Positions 8,090 through 16,062 of a stretch of DNA of 64,000 nucleotides are shown here, piece by piece. Source of the stretch: Alphaproteobacteria bacterium (GTDB taxonomy: Bacteria > Pseudomonadota > Alphaproteobacteria > Micropepsales > Micropepsaceae); contig JAFKEU010000004.1 of assembly GCA_017308475.1 (NCBI GenBank), positions 769,226 to 833,225 on the forward strand, written 5' to 3'. Positions within the stretch are counted from its first letter, which is position 1. Each line of letters starts with the position of its first letter. The notes below the pieces were generated by a model. The model saw only the letters and a list, made by a program, of their open reading frames with translations. It did not search any database and was not told the DNA's origin. The position numbers were made by a program, and so were the translations under genes.

Positions 8090-8656
8090 CTAGGGATTTA
8101 GGGCGCGGCTTGCCTGACGAAACAGTTGGGCCAGGCCAGAGTCCGTCTGGCGTGCCCCGATGGCCGTGACCGTCGATCCCGCGAGCAGGGGAAAGGTCAC
8201 GACCGAAATTTCCCACAGCTCGACTTCCAGAAGCGTGCGCGTGGCTCCCGCCCCGCGCCGCGCGCGCCTTGTGCGAAAGCCGATGGAGAGGCCGTTCAAG
8301 GCCCCGTCGCGCAACAGCGCGGCGATGTCGCGCGCCTGCTCGACGTCGCTGGAAAGGCGGCCGCGCACATAAAGCCCGCGTCCATCCTCTGCGATCTGTT
8401 CCCACACCCCGATCGGCGCATGCGCGAAATGCTGGTACAGCATGCGCACCTGGCCCGCGCCCCGCCGCCGCAGGCTGGCGGCAAAGGCGCCCGGCGCCAC
8501 GGTATCGCCGCCGCCATCGGCCACGCCGAACAGCGAGGCATAGCCCTCGAACTGATCGGGCCCCAGCGGCGTCAATCCGGCAAACGTATTCTTCCGCGCC
8601 AGCGGGCGGCGCGTCGTGTGAACGGTGAAGGTCAAGGCAAGTTTCCTAAATGTCAT
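8090..8656 (-). CDS. HK97 prohead protease (peptidase U35, GTA gp4)
   Basis: 188 residues. Family motifs are FEGYASLFGVADGGGDTVAPGAF, MLYQHFAHAPIGVWE (His of the active site) and NGLSIGFRTRRAR (Ser of the active site), then WEISVVTFPL. It cleaves the capsid scaffold. The ATG at 8656 lies inside the end of a family A palindromic repeat, so the repeat may have supplied the start. A TTG at about 8635, preceded by AGGAAA, could be the older one. Confidence 0.9.
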   Translation of the reverse strand: MTFRKLALTFTVHTTRRPLARKNTFAGLTPLGPDQFEGYASLFGVADGGGDTVAPGAFAASLRRRGAGQVRMLYQHFAHAPIGVWEQIAEDGRGLYVRGRLSSDVEQARDIAALLRDGALNGLSIGFRTRRARRGAGATRTLLEVELWEISVVTFPLLAGSTVTAIGARQTDSGLAQLFRQASRALNP

Positions 8657-8680
8657 GGCCCGCGAATGCGGGCCACCCAG
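8651..8680. repeat. REP-like palindrome, family A copy overlapping the start of gp4
   Basis: Thirty bases with stem GGCCCGC / GCGGGCC and one loop difference from the two identical copies at 15682 and 16023. Its TGTCAT end is the reverse complement of the ATGACA start codons of the prohead protease gene. The bases GGTGA follow, as in the copy upstream of the GIY-YIG gene. Confidence 0.85.
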
Positions 8681-8726
8681 GTGACACCGCTGTTGCCGGT
8701 CACCGGTTGCGCACGATCCAACTGGA

Positions 8727-8776
8727 TGGCCCGGCCACCCGGAGCTACGCGACCGTGTGGCGGCCGGGCCATGACA
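8727..8776. repeat. REP-like palindrome, long-loop variant (family A related)
   Basis: Stem TGGCCCGGCC / GGCCGGGCCA with a loop of about 26 bases, ending in ATGACA like family A. With the copy at 8651 it fills the 128 bp gap between the protease gene and the small membrane protein gene. Confidence 0.65.
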
Positions 8777-8784
8777 ACCGGGGT

Positions 8785-9051
8785 TCAGGGTTGCGGCGCG
8801 GAATCCAGTTTCGTCTCGATCCGGTCCAGGCTTTCCTTGATGGACCGCACCTGTTCCTCGATCACCGCCACCTTCTGGATCGCGGCCTGGTCGGATTGGG
8901 TGGTGCGCTCCAGGTCGGCGATGCGCTCGGCGGCGCTGCCCGCCCAGAACAGCGCCCCCGCCGTCTGCAACAAAAAAGCCGCCACAAGGGCGGCCGGCAG
9001 GCGTTTTTCCGTTCCCCCCGAAGGCGGCCGGATCGTGTCGATCAAACTCAT
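8785..9051 (-). CDS. Small membrane protein with coiled coil in the GTA cluster (gp3.5-like)
   Basis: 88 residues: basic N-terminus, one transmembrane helix (about residues 19-37, LPAALVAAFLLQTAGALFWA) and a C-terminal coiled coil (AAERIADLERTTQ...EEQVRSIKESLDRIETKL). Small proteins of this kind occur between the portal and protease genes in GTA clusters; their function is unknown to me. The start overlaps the preceding stop as ATGA. Confidence 0.65.
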   Translation of the reverse strand: MSLIDTIRPPSGGTEKRLPAALVAAFLLQTAGALFWAGSAAERIADLERTTQSDQAAIQKVAVIEEQVRSIKESLDRIETKLDSAPQP

Positions 9052-9623
9052 GTGCTCACATCATTCCCGGAATAGGTGATCGCCGCGGGCGTGAACTTCC
9101 ACGCCCGCAAAATCTTCAGTACGTTCTCGAGCGCGTCCTTGACCGTGCCGCGGCGGATCGCCTCGACCATGTCCTCGGTGTTCAGCGACACCGTCGCCGC
9201 CTGGTGGCCGCGCGGGCCGGGCAGCGACAGGAACAGCGGCACATTGTTCATCACCCCGGTGATGACAAAGTCCTGGAACCAGCGCTGGCGGATGATCTTC
9301 GCCGCATGGCCCACCAGCATCAGCCCGATGCCGGTCGACAGATCGAAATCTTCCGAGATGCCTTCGGTCTCGACATAAGGCATCACACCGGATCGGTCGG
9401 GCCGCCATTCGTCGCCGAAAATGTCCACCGTGCGCCAGGCGCAATAGAAACCGCGGCACACCGGAAAGCGCGTTTCATAGATTGCGCAACCGCCGCCCGT
9501 ACAATGCTTGCAGGTCGAACCCGAAACCTTCTGGATCTCCGGTTTGTTGATGGTCGGCCAGGTGCAGCAGACGGTGCATTCACCGCAATCCCGGCCCGGT
9601 ATCAGTTCCATGCCTTCCCACAT
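9048..9623 (-). CDS. Cys-rich YkgJ-like putative metal-binding protein inside the GTA cluster
   Basis: 191 residues from the ATG at 9623 (alternatives GTG 9659 and ATG 9611). The N-terminal region has a cysteine cluster CGECTVCC, then CKHC, GGGCAIY and FPVCRGFYC, which resembles the CxxCxxxCC pattern of YkgJ/UPF0153 zinc- or iron-cluster proteins. The rest is an unrecognised domain (residues 70-191). It sits between the portal gene and the small membrane protein gene, where no structural GTA gene is expected. Its role is unknown; it could be a cargo (moron) gene. Confidence 0.6.
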   Translation of the reverse strand: MWEGMELIPGRDCGECTVCCTWPTINKPEIQKVSGSTCKHCTGGGCAIYETRFPVCRGFYCAWRTVDIFGDEWRPDRSGVMPYVETEGISEDFDLSTGIGLMLVGHAAKIIRQRWFQDFVITGVMNNVPLFLSLPGPRGHQAATVSLNTEDMVEAIRRGTVKDALENVLKILRAWKFTPAAITYSGNDVST

Positions 9624-9642
9624 GGCGTGAGTCTGGCACCTT

Positions 9643-10821
9643 CTAAAGCGTGTCGCCACCCTCCAGCGGCGAATAGCCCGCCGCCGCCCGCTTCTCGTTC
9701 ACGGTCAGAAAACTCGCCCCATCCAGCTTTTCCCACAGCGCCTGGCGCGCCTCGGCCAGCGCCTCCACCCGATCGGCGTCATAGTCCACGCGCAATCCCT
9801 CTCCGAAGCGGGGCGCCAGCCAGCGCGTCAGCGCCGCCGCCGTGCGCGCCACCAGCGGCAGCACCGTCTGGCGCCAGAAATTCAGGTTGGCCTCGGCATA
9901 ATTGGCATAGGTGTTGTCGCCGGGAATGCCCAGCAGCATCGGCGGCACGCCGAAGGCCAGCGCGATTTCCCGCGCCGCCACGCTGCGGGTTTCGGCAAAA
10001 TCCATGTCCGAGGGGGTATAGCCCATCGCCTTCCAGTCCAGCCCGCCTTCCAGCACCATGGGCCGCCCCGCATTGGAGGCGCCCTGATAGGCATCCTCCA
10101 GTTCGCGCTTCAGCCGGGTGAACTGCTCGTCGGTCAGGCCCGGCGCCCCGTCCGGGCCCCTATATATAAGTGCGCCGCTGGGCCGGGCGGCATTGTCCAG
10201 CAGCGCCTTGGTCCAGGCCGCGCCCTGGTTGTGCACGTCGATCGCAGTCCCTGCCACCTGCAGGGGCGAGAGACCATAATAATCATCCAGCGGATGGAAC
10301 AGCGCGCCATGCAGCACCGGCAGGAAGCCGGACGCATCGCGCGCGATGCGCGTGATGTGCCCGTCGACGCAATAGTCATAGGCCGCCGGCCAGCCGCGCG
10401 CCCCCGCCACCACCTTCACGCGGTCGGGCCGCAGCACATAAAGCTCGCGCGGGACTCCATCCAGGCTCACCGCCTCCAGATAGGCGTTGCCGGACGTCTG
10501 CAAAAAGCCGTACCAGCGCTCAAACAGCCCCGCGCCGTCCTCACCCGCATTGGGCCGCGCCAGAAGCGCCAGCAGCGGATGGCTTTCCAGCTCCTGGGGC
10601 CCATCATAGAGCAGGAACGGCACCGACGCCGCCGCGCCCGCGATCTTGCGCACACAGGCATAGGCGATCGTGTTGCCCATCACTCCGTTGCGCGCCAGTC
10701 CCGCCGCGTCGCGCGCCGACCAGCGCGCGCTGCCGGACAGGGACAGCGCGAACATTGTCCCACCAAAGGGGCCGCCACCGCTTTTCGCCTCGGGCGGGCT
10801 TTTGCGAAGAAAATCGAACAT
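9643..10821 (-). CDS. HK97-family phage portal protein (GTA gp3)
   Basis: 392 residues. Portal motifs include GNTIAYACVRKIAGAAASVPFLLYDG near the N-terminus, LLARPNAGEDG, YEAVSLDG-like GNAYLEAV, and the C-terminal GVPPMLLGIPGDNTYANYAEANLNFWRQTVLPL. It forms the dodecameric DNA entry ring. It starts 9 bp downstream of the terminase stop. Confidence 0.95.
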   Translation of the reverse strand: MFDFLRKSPPEAKSGGGPFGGTMFALSLSGSARWSARDAAGLARNGVMGNTIAYACVRKIAGAAASVPFLLYDGPQELESHPLLALLARPNAGEDGAGLFERWYGFLQTSGNAYLEAVSLDGVPRELYVLRPDRVKVVAGARGWPAAYDYCVDGHITRIARDASGFLPVLHGALFHPLDDYYGLSPLQVAGTAIDVHNQGAAWTKALLDNAARPSGALIYRGPDGAPGLTDEQFTRLKRELEDAYQGASNAGRPMVLEGGLDWKAMGYTPSDMDFAETRSVAAREIALAFGVPPMLLGIPGDNTYANYAEANLNFWRQTVLPLVARTAAALTRWLAPRFGEGLRVDYDADRVEALAEARQALWEKLDGASFLTVNEKRAAAGYSPLEGGDTL

Positions 10822-10830
10822 GGTCTGCCT

Positions 10831-12123
10831 TTACAGTTTTCGGATTTTCGGATCGGCGCGGCGGCTGCCGAACAGGTCGGCCAGCGCCCAGACCAGCGCG
10901 TCCATGCGGTCGGGGCTTTGGGCCGATTTGCTGCCGTCGTAGTGGCACATCTGGTCTTCCAGCTCGGCAAAGCAGCCCGCGTGATGCACCCGGCCCGCCT
11001 CATACAGCGCGGCGGCCGGCGCTGCGCGGGTCAGCTTGCCGCGCGTGGCATGCACCAGCGTGACCGGCGCATTCGCGTCGGCCTGCTGCAACACGCTCTT
11101 CACCATCTCGCCGCCCTGGTTGGCCTCGGCAATGATCGCGTCGGCCTCGAAATCGGCATAGGCCTGGCAGACGCGCGCCGCCCAGCCCGCGGGCGTCAGC
11201 GAACCGGCCGAGCGGTCGGCCAGCACAAATGCCCCTTCCTTGGCACGGCCCACGACCACGATGCCGCATTCATCGCCCGTGCTGCTCGCGGGAGGGTCGA
11301 CCGCGACGACGATCCGCTCCAGCACCGGAACGTCTCGCACCCGCGCCGCCTCGATCCAGCCGCGCTTCCACAGCGCGCCCTCATGGTCCTCGATCAGTTC
11401 GCCGTCCAGTTCCTGCCGCCCCAGGGCAGAGGTGCCATAGCGTGCCCGCATGAAGTCGTAAAAGCCGTCGGCCAGGTTGGCCGCATTGTCCGCCGTGCGG
11501 CTGGCCGTCACCACCACATCGGGCGCCGCCATCAGGGCCTTCAGCGCGGGCACATTGCGCGGCGTCGTCGTCAGCAGCATGCGCGGATCATCGCCCAGCC
11601 GCAGCGTCATCAGCGCCATGTCCAGCGCCCCCTGGCTGTCGCGCCACTTGGCAAATTCGTCACCCCATACAAGATCGAACTGGTGGCCGCGCAGGCCGTC
11701 CGGCTCCTCCGCCGACAGAAGTGTGGCGACCGCCCCCTGCGGCCACAGCACGCGGCCGTTCGACGGTTCGAACACCAGGCCCTGCGCCACATTCAGCAAT
11801 CCCGATTCCCCTTCCACCATCACCGCGCGGACGTCGCGCATGGTCGCCCCGATCAGGCCGATGCGGCCGGCGCGGCCTTCGGCGGCTTTTGCGGCCACCC
11901 ATTCGGCCCCGGCCCGCGTCTTGCCCGCGCCGCGCCCGCCCAGGAACAGCCAGATGCGCCAGTCGCCGTCCGGCGCAAGCTGGGCATCGCGCGCCTGATA
12001 GGGCCAGGACAGAAGCGCGGCCGCCTCTTCCTCGCTAAGGCTTTCGAGAAGGCTTTTGCGCTGCGAGCGCGGCAAGGCGTTTATCCAGTCGGCGCTCCAG
12101 CGCCGTTCGTGCGGCTGTTGCAT
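10831..12123 (-). CDS. Large terminase subunit (GTA gp2)
   Basis: 430 residues from the ATG at 12123. Walker A is GGRGAGKT in WRIWLFLGGRGAGKTRAGAEW, and the Walker B-like region follows LIGATMRDVRAVMVEGESG. The C-terminal RNase H-like nuclease domain begins VVAVDPPASSTGDECGIVVVG. It packages DNA into heads. An open frame extends upstream to 12240, but that part overlaps the preceding gene in another frame. With the chosen start the overlap is still 89 bp. Confidence 0.93.
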   Translation of the reverse strand: MQQPHERRWSADWINALPRSQRKSLLESLSEEEAAALLSWPYQARDAQLAPDGDWRIWLFLGGRGAGKTRAGAEWVAAKAAEGRAGRIGLIGATMRDVRAVMVEGESGLLNVAQGLVFEPSNGRVLWPQGAVATLLSAEEPDGLRGHQFDLVWGDEFAKWRDSQGALDMALMTLRLGDDPRMLLTTTPRNVPALKALMAAPDVVVTASRTADNAANLADGFYDFMRARYGTSALGRQELDGELIEDHEGALWKRGWIEAARVRDVPVLERIVVAVDPPASSTGDECGIVVVGRAKEGAFVLADRSAGSLTPAGWAARVCQAYADFEADAIIAEANQGGEMVKSVLQQADANAPVTLVHATRGKLTRAAPAAALYEAGRVHHAGCFAELEDQMCHYDGSKSAQSPDRMDALVWALADLFGSRRADPKIRKL

Positions 12124-12379
12124 GTTCGGCCACCTTCTTCTCGCGCACCGCCGCGCGTTCGCGTTCCAGCCGCGCCAGCCGTTCCAGGGTCCGTTCCAGG
12201 GACGACAGGGTGCGTGCATCGGCGGCCCGGCCCCGGGCATCGTCCTTGGCGCCGGCGGCTTCCACCGCCTGAAGCTGCGCTTCCAGGATCGTCATCAGTT
12301 TCTTCACCATCGCATCCAGCCATTCGCTCGTTGGCCCGTCATTGGCCGGCCGTTCCACCACCATGGCAATTCCGTTCAT
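12035..12379 (-). CDS. Putative small terminase/gp1-like protein
   Basis: 114 residues from the ATG at 12379 (ATG 12364 and TTG 12478 are alternatives). It is a short N-terminal segment followed by a long Ala/Arg/Glu-rich coiled coil (TLSSLERTLERLARLERERAAVREKK). Directly upstream of and overlapping the large terminase, it occupies the gp1 (small terminase) position of GTA clusters. Sequence similarity is weak, so the call rests on position and coiled-coil character. Confidence 0.55.
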   Translation of the reverse strand: MNGIAMVVERPANDGPTSEWLDAMVKKLMTILEAQLQAVEAAGAKDDARGRAADARTLSSLERTLERLARLERERAAVREKKVAEHATAARTALERRLDKRLAALAAQKPSRKP

Positions 12380-12563
12380 GAATCCGCAAAACAGCGGCGC
12401 CGCCGCCGTCGTCAGGACAGCGCCGCGTTCAGACCGCAATTCGGGAGATGGGGGCGATGTAAGGTTCAACCGCGCCAAAGGTCAAGGCGGTGGCGCGATT
12501 TCCCGCGCCTGTCCACGCTCTCCACCTTGAATCCGCCGCAAATATCGGTCAGCAATCCGCCCC

Positions 12564-14633
12564 ATGTCCCACCCGTCCCAAGGCCCCGGCAAAGGCTTCG
12601 GCGAGCTGGATCTGGCAAGGATCGAGCGGATCGCCCGTCGCTTCGCACCCGCCTTTGCCATTGTGATGGTGGTGATCGCGCTGCCGCTGGCCGCGCTCTA
12701 TCTGTTGCCCGCGCTGCTGGGGATTTTCGCGGCCCCGCTCGATCCGCATACCGACCTTTATGCCGTCAACCGCCCGGCCGCCATGACCTTCCTGGATACC
12801 GACGGCCGCCAGATCGGCCATCGCGGCGCCATCGTCGGCGAGCGGCTCAAGCTGGGCCAGATGCCGCCCTACCTGCCCGCCGCGTTCATCGCGATGGAGG
12901 ACCGGCGTTTTTATTCCCACAACGGCATCGATCCGCGCGGCCTGCTGCGCGCCGTGTTCCTGGACCTGCGCGCCGGCCATTTCGTGGCAGGCGGTTCCAC
13001 CATCAGCCAGCAGACCGCCAAGATCGTCTACACCAACCAGCAGCGCACCATGTCGCGCAAGCTGACCGAACTGATCGACGCCGCCGGACTGGAAAAGTCT
13101 CTCAGCAAGCAGCAGATCCTCGAGCTCTATCTCAACCGCATTTATCTGGGCAGCGGCGCCTATGGCGTGGACGGCGCGGCTCATGTCTATTTCGGCAAGA
13201 GCGCGAAGGACCTCACGCTGGCCGAATCCGCCATGCTGGCCACGCTGACGCGCGCGCCGTCCGTCTTCTCGCCGCGCCGCGATCTTTTGCGCGCCCAGCA
13301 GCGCGCCAGCTATGTGCTGGATGCGATGGTCGATACCGGCGCGATAACCGCGGACCAGGCGGCCGATGCCCGCGCCCATCCAGCTGTCGTGGTCGACCGC
13401 GCCAGCCTGGATGCGCGCAACTGGTTTCTTGACGATGCCGCGAACCGCGCCAGGGATCTGGTCGCCCGCGCTGGCGCTTCCGCAAATGCCGACCTGGTGG
13501 TCTACACCACCCTGGAGCCGAAGGTGGAGGAAGCCGCGCGCCAGGCCGTCCAGACCGTGATCGACAAAAGCGGCAAGCGCACCCGCACACATGAAGCCGC
13601 GGTGGTGGTGATGAAGCCCGACGGCGCGGTCAGCGCCATGATCGGCGGCGTCGATTACCAGGAATCGGTGTTCAACCGCGCCACCCAGGCGCATCGCCAG
13701 CCCGGCAGCGCCTTCAAGCCCTTCGTCTATCTGGCGGCGCTGGAAGCGGGCATCAGCCCCTGGGACACGCGCGACGACGAGCCGGTGGACATCAATGGCT
13801 ACAAGCCCACCAATTTCGGCAATGAATATTACGGCACGCTCACCCTGTCCGACGCCCTGGCGCACAGCGTCAACACCATCACCGTGAACCTGGCCCAGGA
13901 AGTGGGCGTGCGCGCAGTCATCGCCGCGGCAAGGCGCAGCGGCATCACCTCGCCGCTCCAGGACAATGCCAGCCTGGCGCTGGGCACTGCCGAGGTCACG
14001 CCCCTGGAACTGACCGGCGCCTATGCCGTCTTCGCCAATGGCGGCTTCAAGGTGACGCCCTATCTGATCAACGAAATCGATATCGCGGACAAGCCCGTCT
14101 ACCGCCGCGCCGCGCCCACGCAGCAGCGGGTGATCGACGCCGATGTGAACCGCGACATGACCGCGATGCTTTACAACGTCGTCACCTCCGGCACCGGCCA
14201 TTCGGCCTCGCTGTTCGGGCGCGAGGCGGCAGGCAAGACCGGCACCACCCAGGATTCCCACGACGCCTGGTTCGTGGGCTTCACCACCGACTATGTCGCG
14301 GCGGCCTGGGTGGGCAATGACGATTCCTCGCCCACGCGCGGGGTGACCGGCAGCACGCTGCCGGCGCGGATCTGGCGCCAGACCATGCTGGCCGCCGAGC
14401 ATGGCAAGCCGCTGAAGCCGCTGGACCGCTCGCAGCCGCCGCCGCCGGTGGATTCGGTGATGATGGCGTCCGGCGCGATCTGGGACGATGAGTCCGCCGC
14501 CAAAGTCTTTCCCGCCACCCAGATGCCTGAACTGCCGCAACAGCAGCCACAAAAGGAACACCACCATTACACCGGCATCCTGGGCTGGCTGTTCGGCGAC
14601 GATGACGACGAGCAGGACAATTCGGGCCGCTGA
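12564..14633 (+). CDS. Penicillin-binding protein 1A-family transglycosylase/transpeptidase
   Basis: 689 residues, bifunctional peptidoglycan synthase. Residues about 30-55 are a single membrane anchor. The GT51 domain (about 75-260) has the catalytic MEDRRFYSHNGID glutamate and the GGSTISQQ motif. The transpeptidase domain (about 330-610) has SAFK in PGSAFKPF (nucleophile Ser near residue 382), SVNT, and GKTGTT. The C-terminus is a Pro/His-rich tail and an acidic end. It is divergent from the GTA cluster, marking its boundary; the 180 bp between holds the promoters. Confidence 0.95.
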   Translation: MSHPSQGPGKGFGELDLARIERIARRFAPAFAIVMVVIALPLAALYLLPALLGIFAAPLDPHTDLYAVNRPAAMTFLDTDGRQIGHRGAIVGERLKLGQMPPYLPAAFIAMEDRRFYSHNGIDPRGLLRAVFLDLRAGHFVAGGSTISQQTAKIVYTNQQRTMSRKLTELIDAAGLEKSLSKQQILELYLNRIYLGSGAYGVDGAAHVYFGKSAKDLTLAESAMLATLTRAPSVFSPRRDLLRAQQRASYVLDAMVDTGAITADQAADARAHPAVVVDRASLDARNWFLDDAANRARDLVARAGASANADLVVYTTLEPKVEEAARQAVQTVIDKSGKRTRTHEAAVVVMKPDGAVSAMIGGVDYQESVFNRATQAHRQPGSAFKPFVYLAALEAGISPWDTRDDEPVDINGYKPTNFGNEYYGTLTLSDALAHSVNTITVNLAQEVGVRAVIAAARRSGITSPLQDNASLALGTAEVTPLELTGAYAVFANGGFKVTPYLINEIDIADKPVYRRAAPTQQRVIDADVNRDMTAMLYNVVTSGTGHSASLFGREAAGKTGTTQDSHDAWFVGFTTDYVAAAWVGNDDSSPTRGVTGSTLPARIWRQTMLAAEHGKPLKPLDRSQPPPPVDSVMMASGAIWDDESAAKVFPATQMPELPQQQPQKEHHHYTGILGWLFGDDDDEQDNSGR

Positions 14634-14672
14634 CGGATTCCGTGCGCGGCGGGGCATGCTATAACCCGCGCC

Positions 14673-15668
14673 ATGCTGAAGCGCCGCGATCTTCTGATTT
14701 CTGCAATCACCTCCGCCGCTGCCCTGGCCGTGTCGCCGGCGGCGGCCGCCACGCCGATCCGCTTCGTCACCGACTGGAAGGCGCAGGCCGAACATGGCGG
14801 CTTCTACCAGGCACTCGCCCAGGGCCTTTATGCCAAGCGCGGCCTGGACGTGAAGATCGTGCCCGGCGGGCCCGACGTGAATGTGCCCCAGCTTCTGGCC
14901 AATGGCGCCGCCGATTTCGGCATGGGCTCCAACAGCTTCATCGCGATGAACCTGGTAAAGGCGTCCATCCCGATCCGCGCGGTGATGGCGATCTTCCAGA
15001 AGGACCCGCAGATCCTGATGTCGCATCCGCGCCGCGACATCAATTCCATCGCCGACATGAAGGGCAAGCCGGTCTTGATCTCGGCCGCCTCGATGACCGC
15101 CTTCTGGCCGTGGCTGCGCGCGAAATTCGGCTTCACCGATTCCCAGATCCGCAAATACACCTACAACCTGGCGCCGTTCATCGTCGATCCCAACGCCATA
15201 CAGGAAGGCTATCTGACATCCGAGCCCTTCACCGTGGAACAGCAAGCCCACTGGAAGCCCAAGGTGTTCCTGCTCTCCGACTATGGCTACCCCGGCTATG
15301 CCAACATGGTGCTGGTGCCGCAGAAGCGCATCGACACCGACCCCAGGACGGTACAGCGTTTCGTCGACGCCACCCGCGACGGCTGGCTGCACTATCTGGA
15401 AAATCCGGCGAAGGGAAATGCGCTGATCAAGCGCGACAATCCCGACATGACCGACGCCATCCTGGCCCAGGCGCTGGACAAGATGGAGCGCTACGGAATG
15501 ATCCTGTCGGGCGACGGCCTCGCCTTCGGCCTGGGAAGCATGACCGACAGGCAGTGGAAGATATTCTACGACACGATGCGCGCCGAAGGGCTCTATCCTG
15601 CCGGGCTGGACTATCGCAAGGCATTCGACCTGCGCTTCGTGCGCTCCACCCTGCAGAAGTTTCAGTAG
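14673..15668 (+). CDS. ABC transporter substrate-binding protein, NMT1/THI5-like
   Basis: 331 residues with a Tat-type signal (MLKRRDLLISAITSAAALA, twin Arg, cleavage near AAA-TP). The mature part follows the ThiY/NMT1 pattern: FVTDWKAQAEHGGFYQALAQGLY, a GLDVKIVPGG strand, and NGAADFGMGSNS. Such proteins bind thiamine-pyrimidine precursors, riboflavin or aromatic sulfonates; which one applies here cannot be told from sequence. Its ATPase and permease partners lie about 400 bp downstream, beyond the GIY-YIG cassette. Confidence 0.85.
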   Translation: MLKRRDLLISAITSAAALAVSPAAAATPIRFVTDWKAQAEHGGFYQALAQGLYAKRGLDVKIVPGGPDVNVPQLLANGAADFGMGSNSFIAMNLVKASIPIRAVMAIFQKDPQILMSHPRRDINSIADMKGKPVLISAASMTAFWPWLRAKFGFTDSQIRKYTYNLAPFIVDPNAIQEGYLTSEPFTVEQQAHWKPKVFLLSDYGYPGYANMVLVPQKRIDTDPRTVQRFVDATRDGWLHYLENPAKGNALIKRDNPDMTDAILAQALDKMERYGMILSGDGLAFGLGSMTDRQWKIFYDTMRAEGLYPAGLDYRKAFDLRFVRSTLQKFQ

Positions 15669-15681
15669 GTTTGCACATTTC

Positions 15682-15711
15682 TGTCATGGCCCGCGAAAGC
15701 GGGCCACCCAG
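15682..15711. repeat. REP-like palindrome, family A, left arm of the GIY-YIG cassette
   Basis: Thirty bases, stem GGCCCGC-GAAA-GCGGGCC with flanks TGTCAT and ACCCAG. It is a perfect inverted repeat of 16023-16052. The bases immediately following, AGGTGATAT, end at the ATG of the GIY-YIG gene, so the repeat edge provides its Shine-Dalgarno sequence (AGGTGA). Confidence 0.92.
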
Positions 15712-15718
15712 GTGATAT

Positions 15719-16012
15719 ATGCCGGGTGCCTATTACGTCTACATCCTGGCCAGCAAGCACAACGGCACCCTCTACATTGGCGTCACCAACGACCTGGCAC
15801 GCCGCATCTGGGAGCATCGTGAGGGCCTGGCCGAGGGCTTTACGAAGAAATATGACGTCAAGCGGCTGGTCCATTTCGAAGTCTTTGACAATATCAATGA
15901 CGCGATCCATCGTGAAACACGGCTGAAGAAATGGAAGCGGCAGTGGAAAATCGATTTGATCCAGTCCCGCAACCTGCTCTGGGACGATCTGTACGAAAGC
16001 CTCAAGGGATAG
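15719..16012 (+). CDS. Single-domain GIY-YIG nuclease
   Basis: 97 residues, the GIY-YIG fold alone. Motifs: YYVYILASKHNGTLYIGVTNDL (the Y-x-Y and Y-I-G strands), RRIWEHREG (catalytic Arg), then a His/Tyr stretch, and the late RETRLKKWKR helix, all standard for the small alphaproteobacterial GIY-YIG proteins of unknown role. It is framed by perfect 30 bp inverted repeats and inserted between the substrate-binding and ATPase genes of an ABC importer, so it looks like a cassette rather than part of the operon. Confidence 0.9.
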   Translation: MPGAYYVYILASKHNGTLYIGVTNDLARRIWEHREGLAEGFTKKYDVKRLVHFEVFDNINDAIHRETRLKKWKRQWKIDLIQSRNLLWDDLYESLKG

Positions 16013-16022
16013 CCGCTTTCAA

Positions 16023-16052
16023 CTGGGTGGCCCGCTTTCGCGGGCCATGACA
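16023..16052. repeat. REP-like palindrome, family A, right arm of the GIY-YIG cassette
   Basis: Exact reverse complement of 15682-15711. It lies 10 bp after the GIY-YIG stop and 10 bp before the TTG start of the ABC ATPase, whose GGGGGG ribosome-binding stretch follows the repeat directly. Confidence 0.92.
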
Positions 16053-16062
16053 TGGGGGGCCC

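Noticed and set aside
1..12379. Complete active prophage
   Set aside because: No integrase, repressor, replication gene or attachment site is visible, and gene types and order match GTA clusters with several functions missing. The left end is outside the window, so this is not fully excluded.
10231..12381. 716-codon open frame opposite portal and terminase genes
   Set aside because: Antisense to clear phage genes; no recognisable protein features.
12549..15392. 947-codon open frame on the minus strand opposite PBP1A and the substrate-binding gene
   Set aside because: Antisense shadow of high-GC genes; composition (Gly, Arg, His-rich) and lack of motifs show it is not coding.
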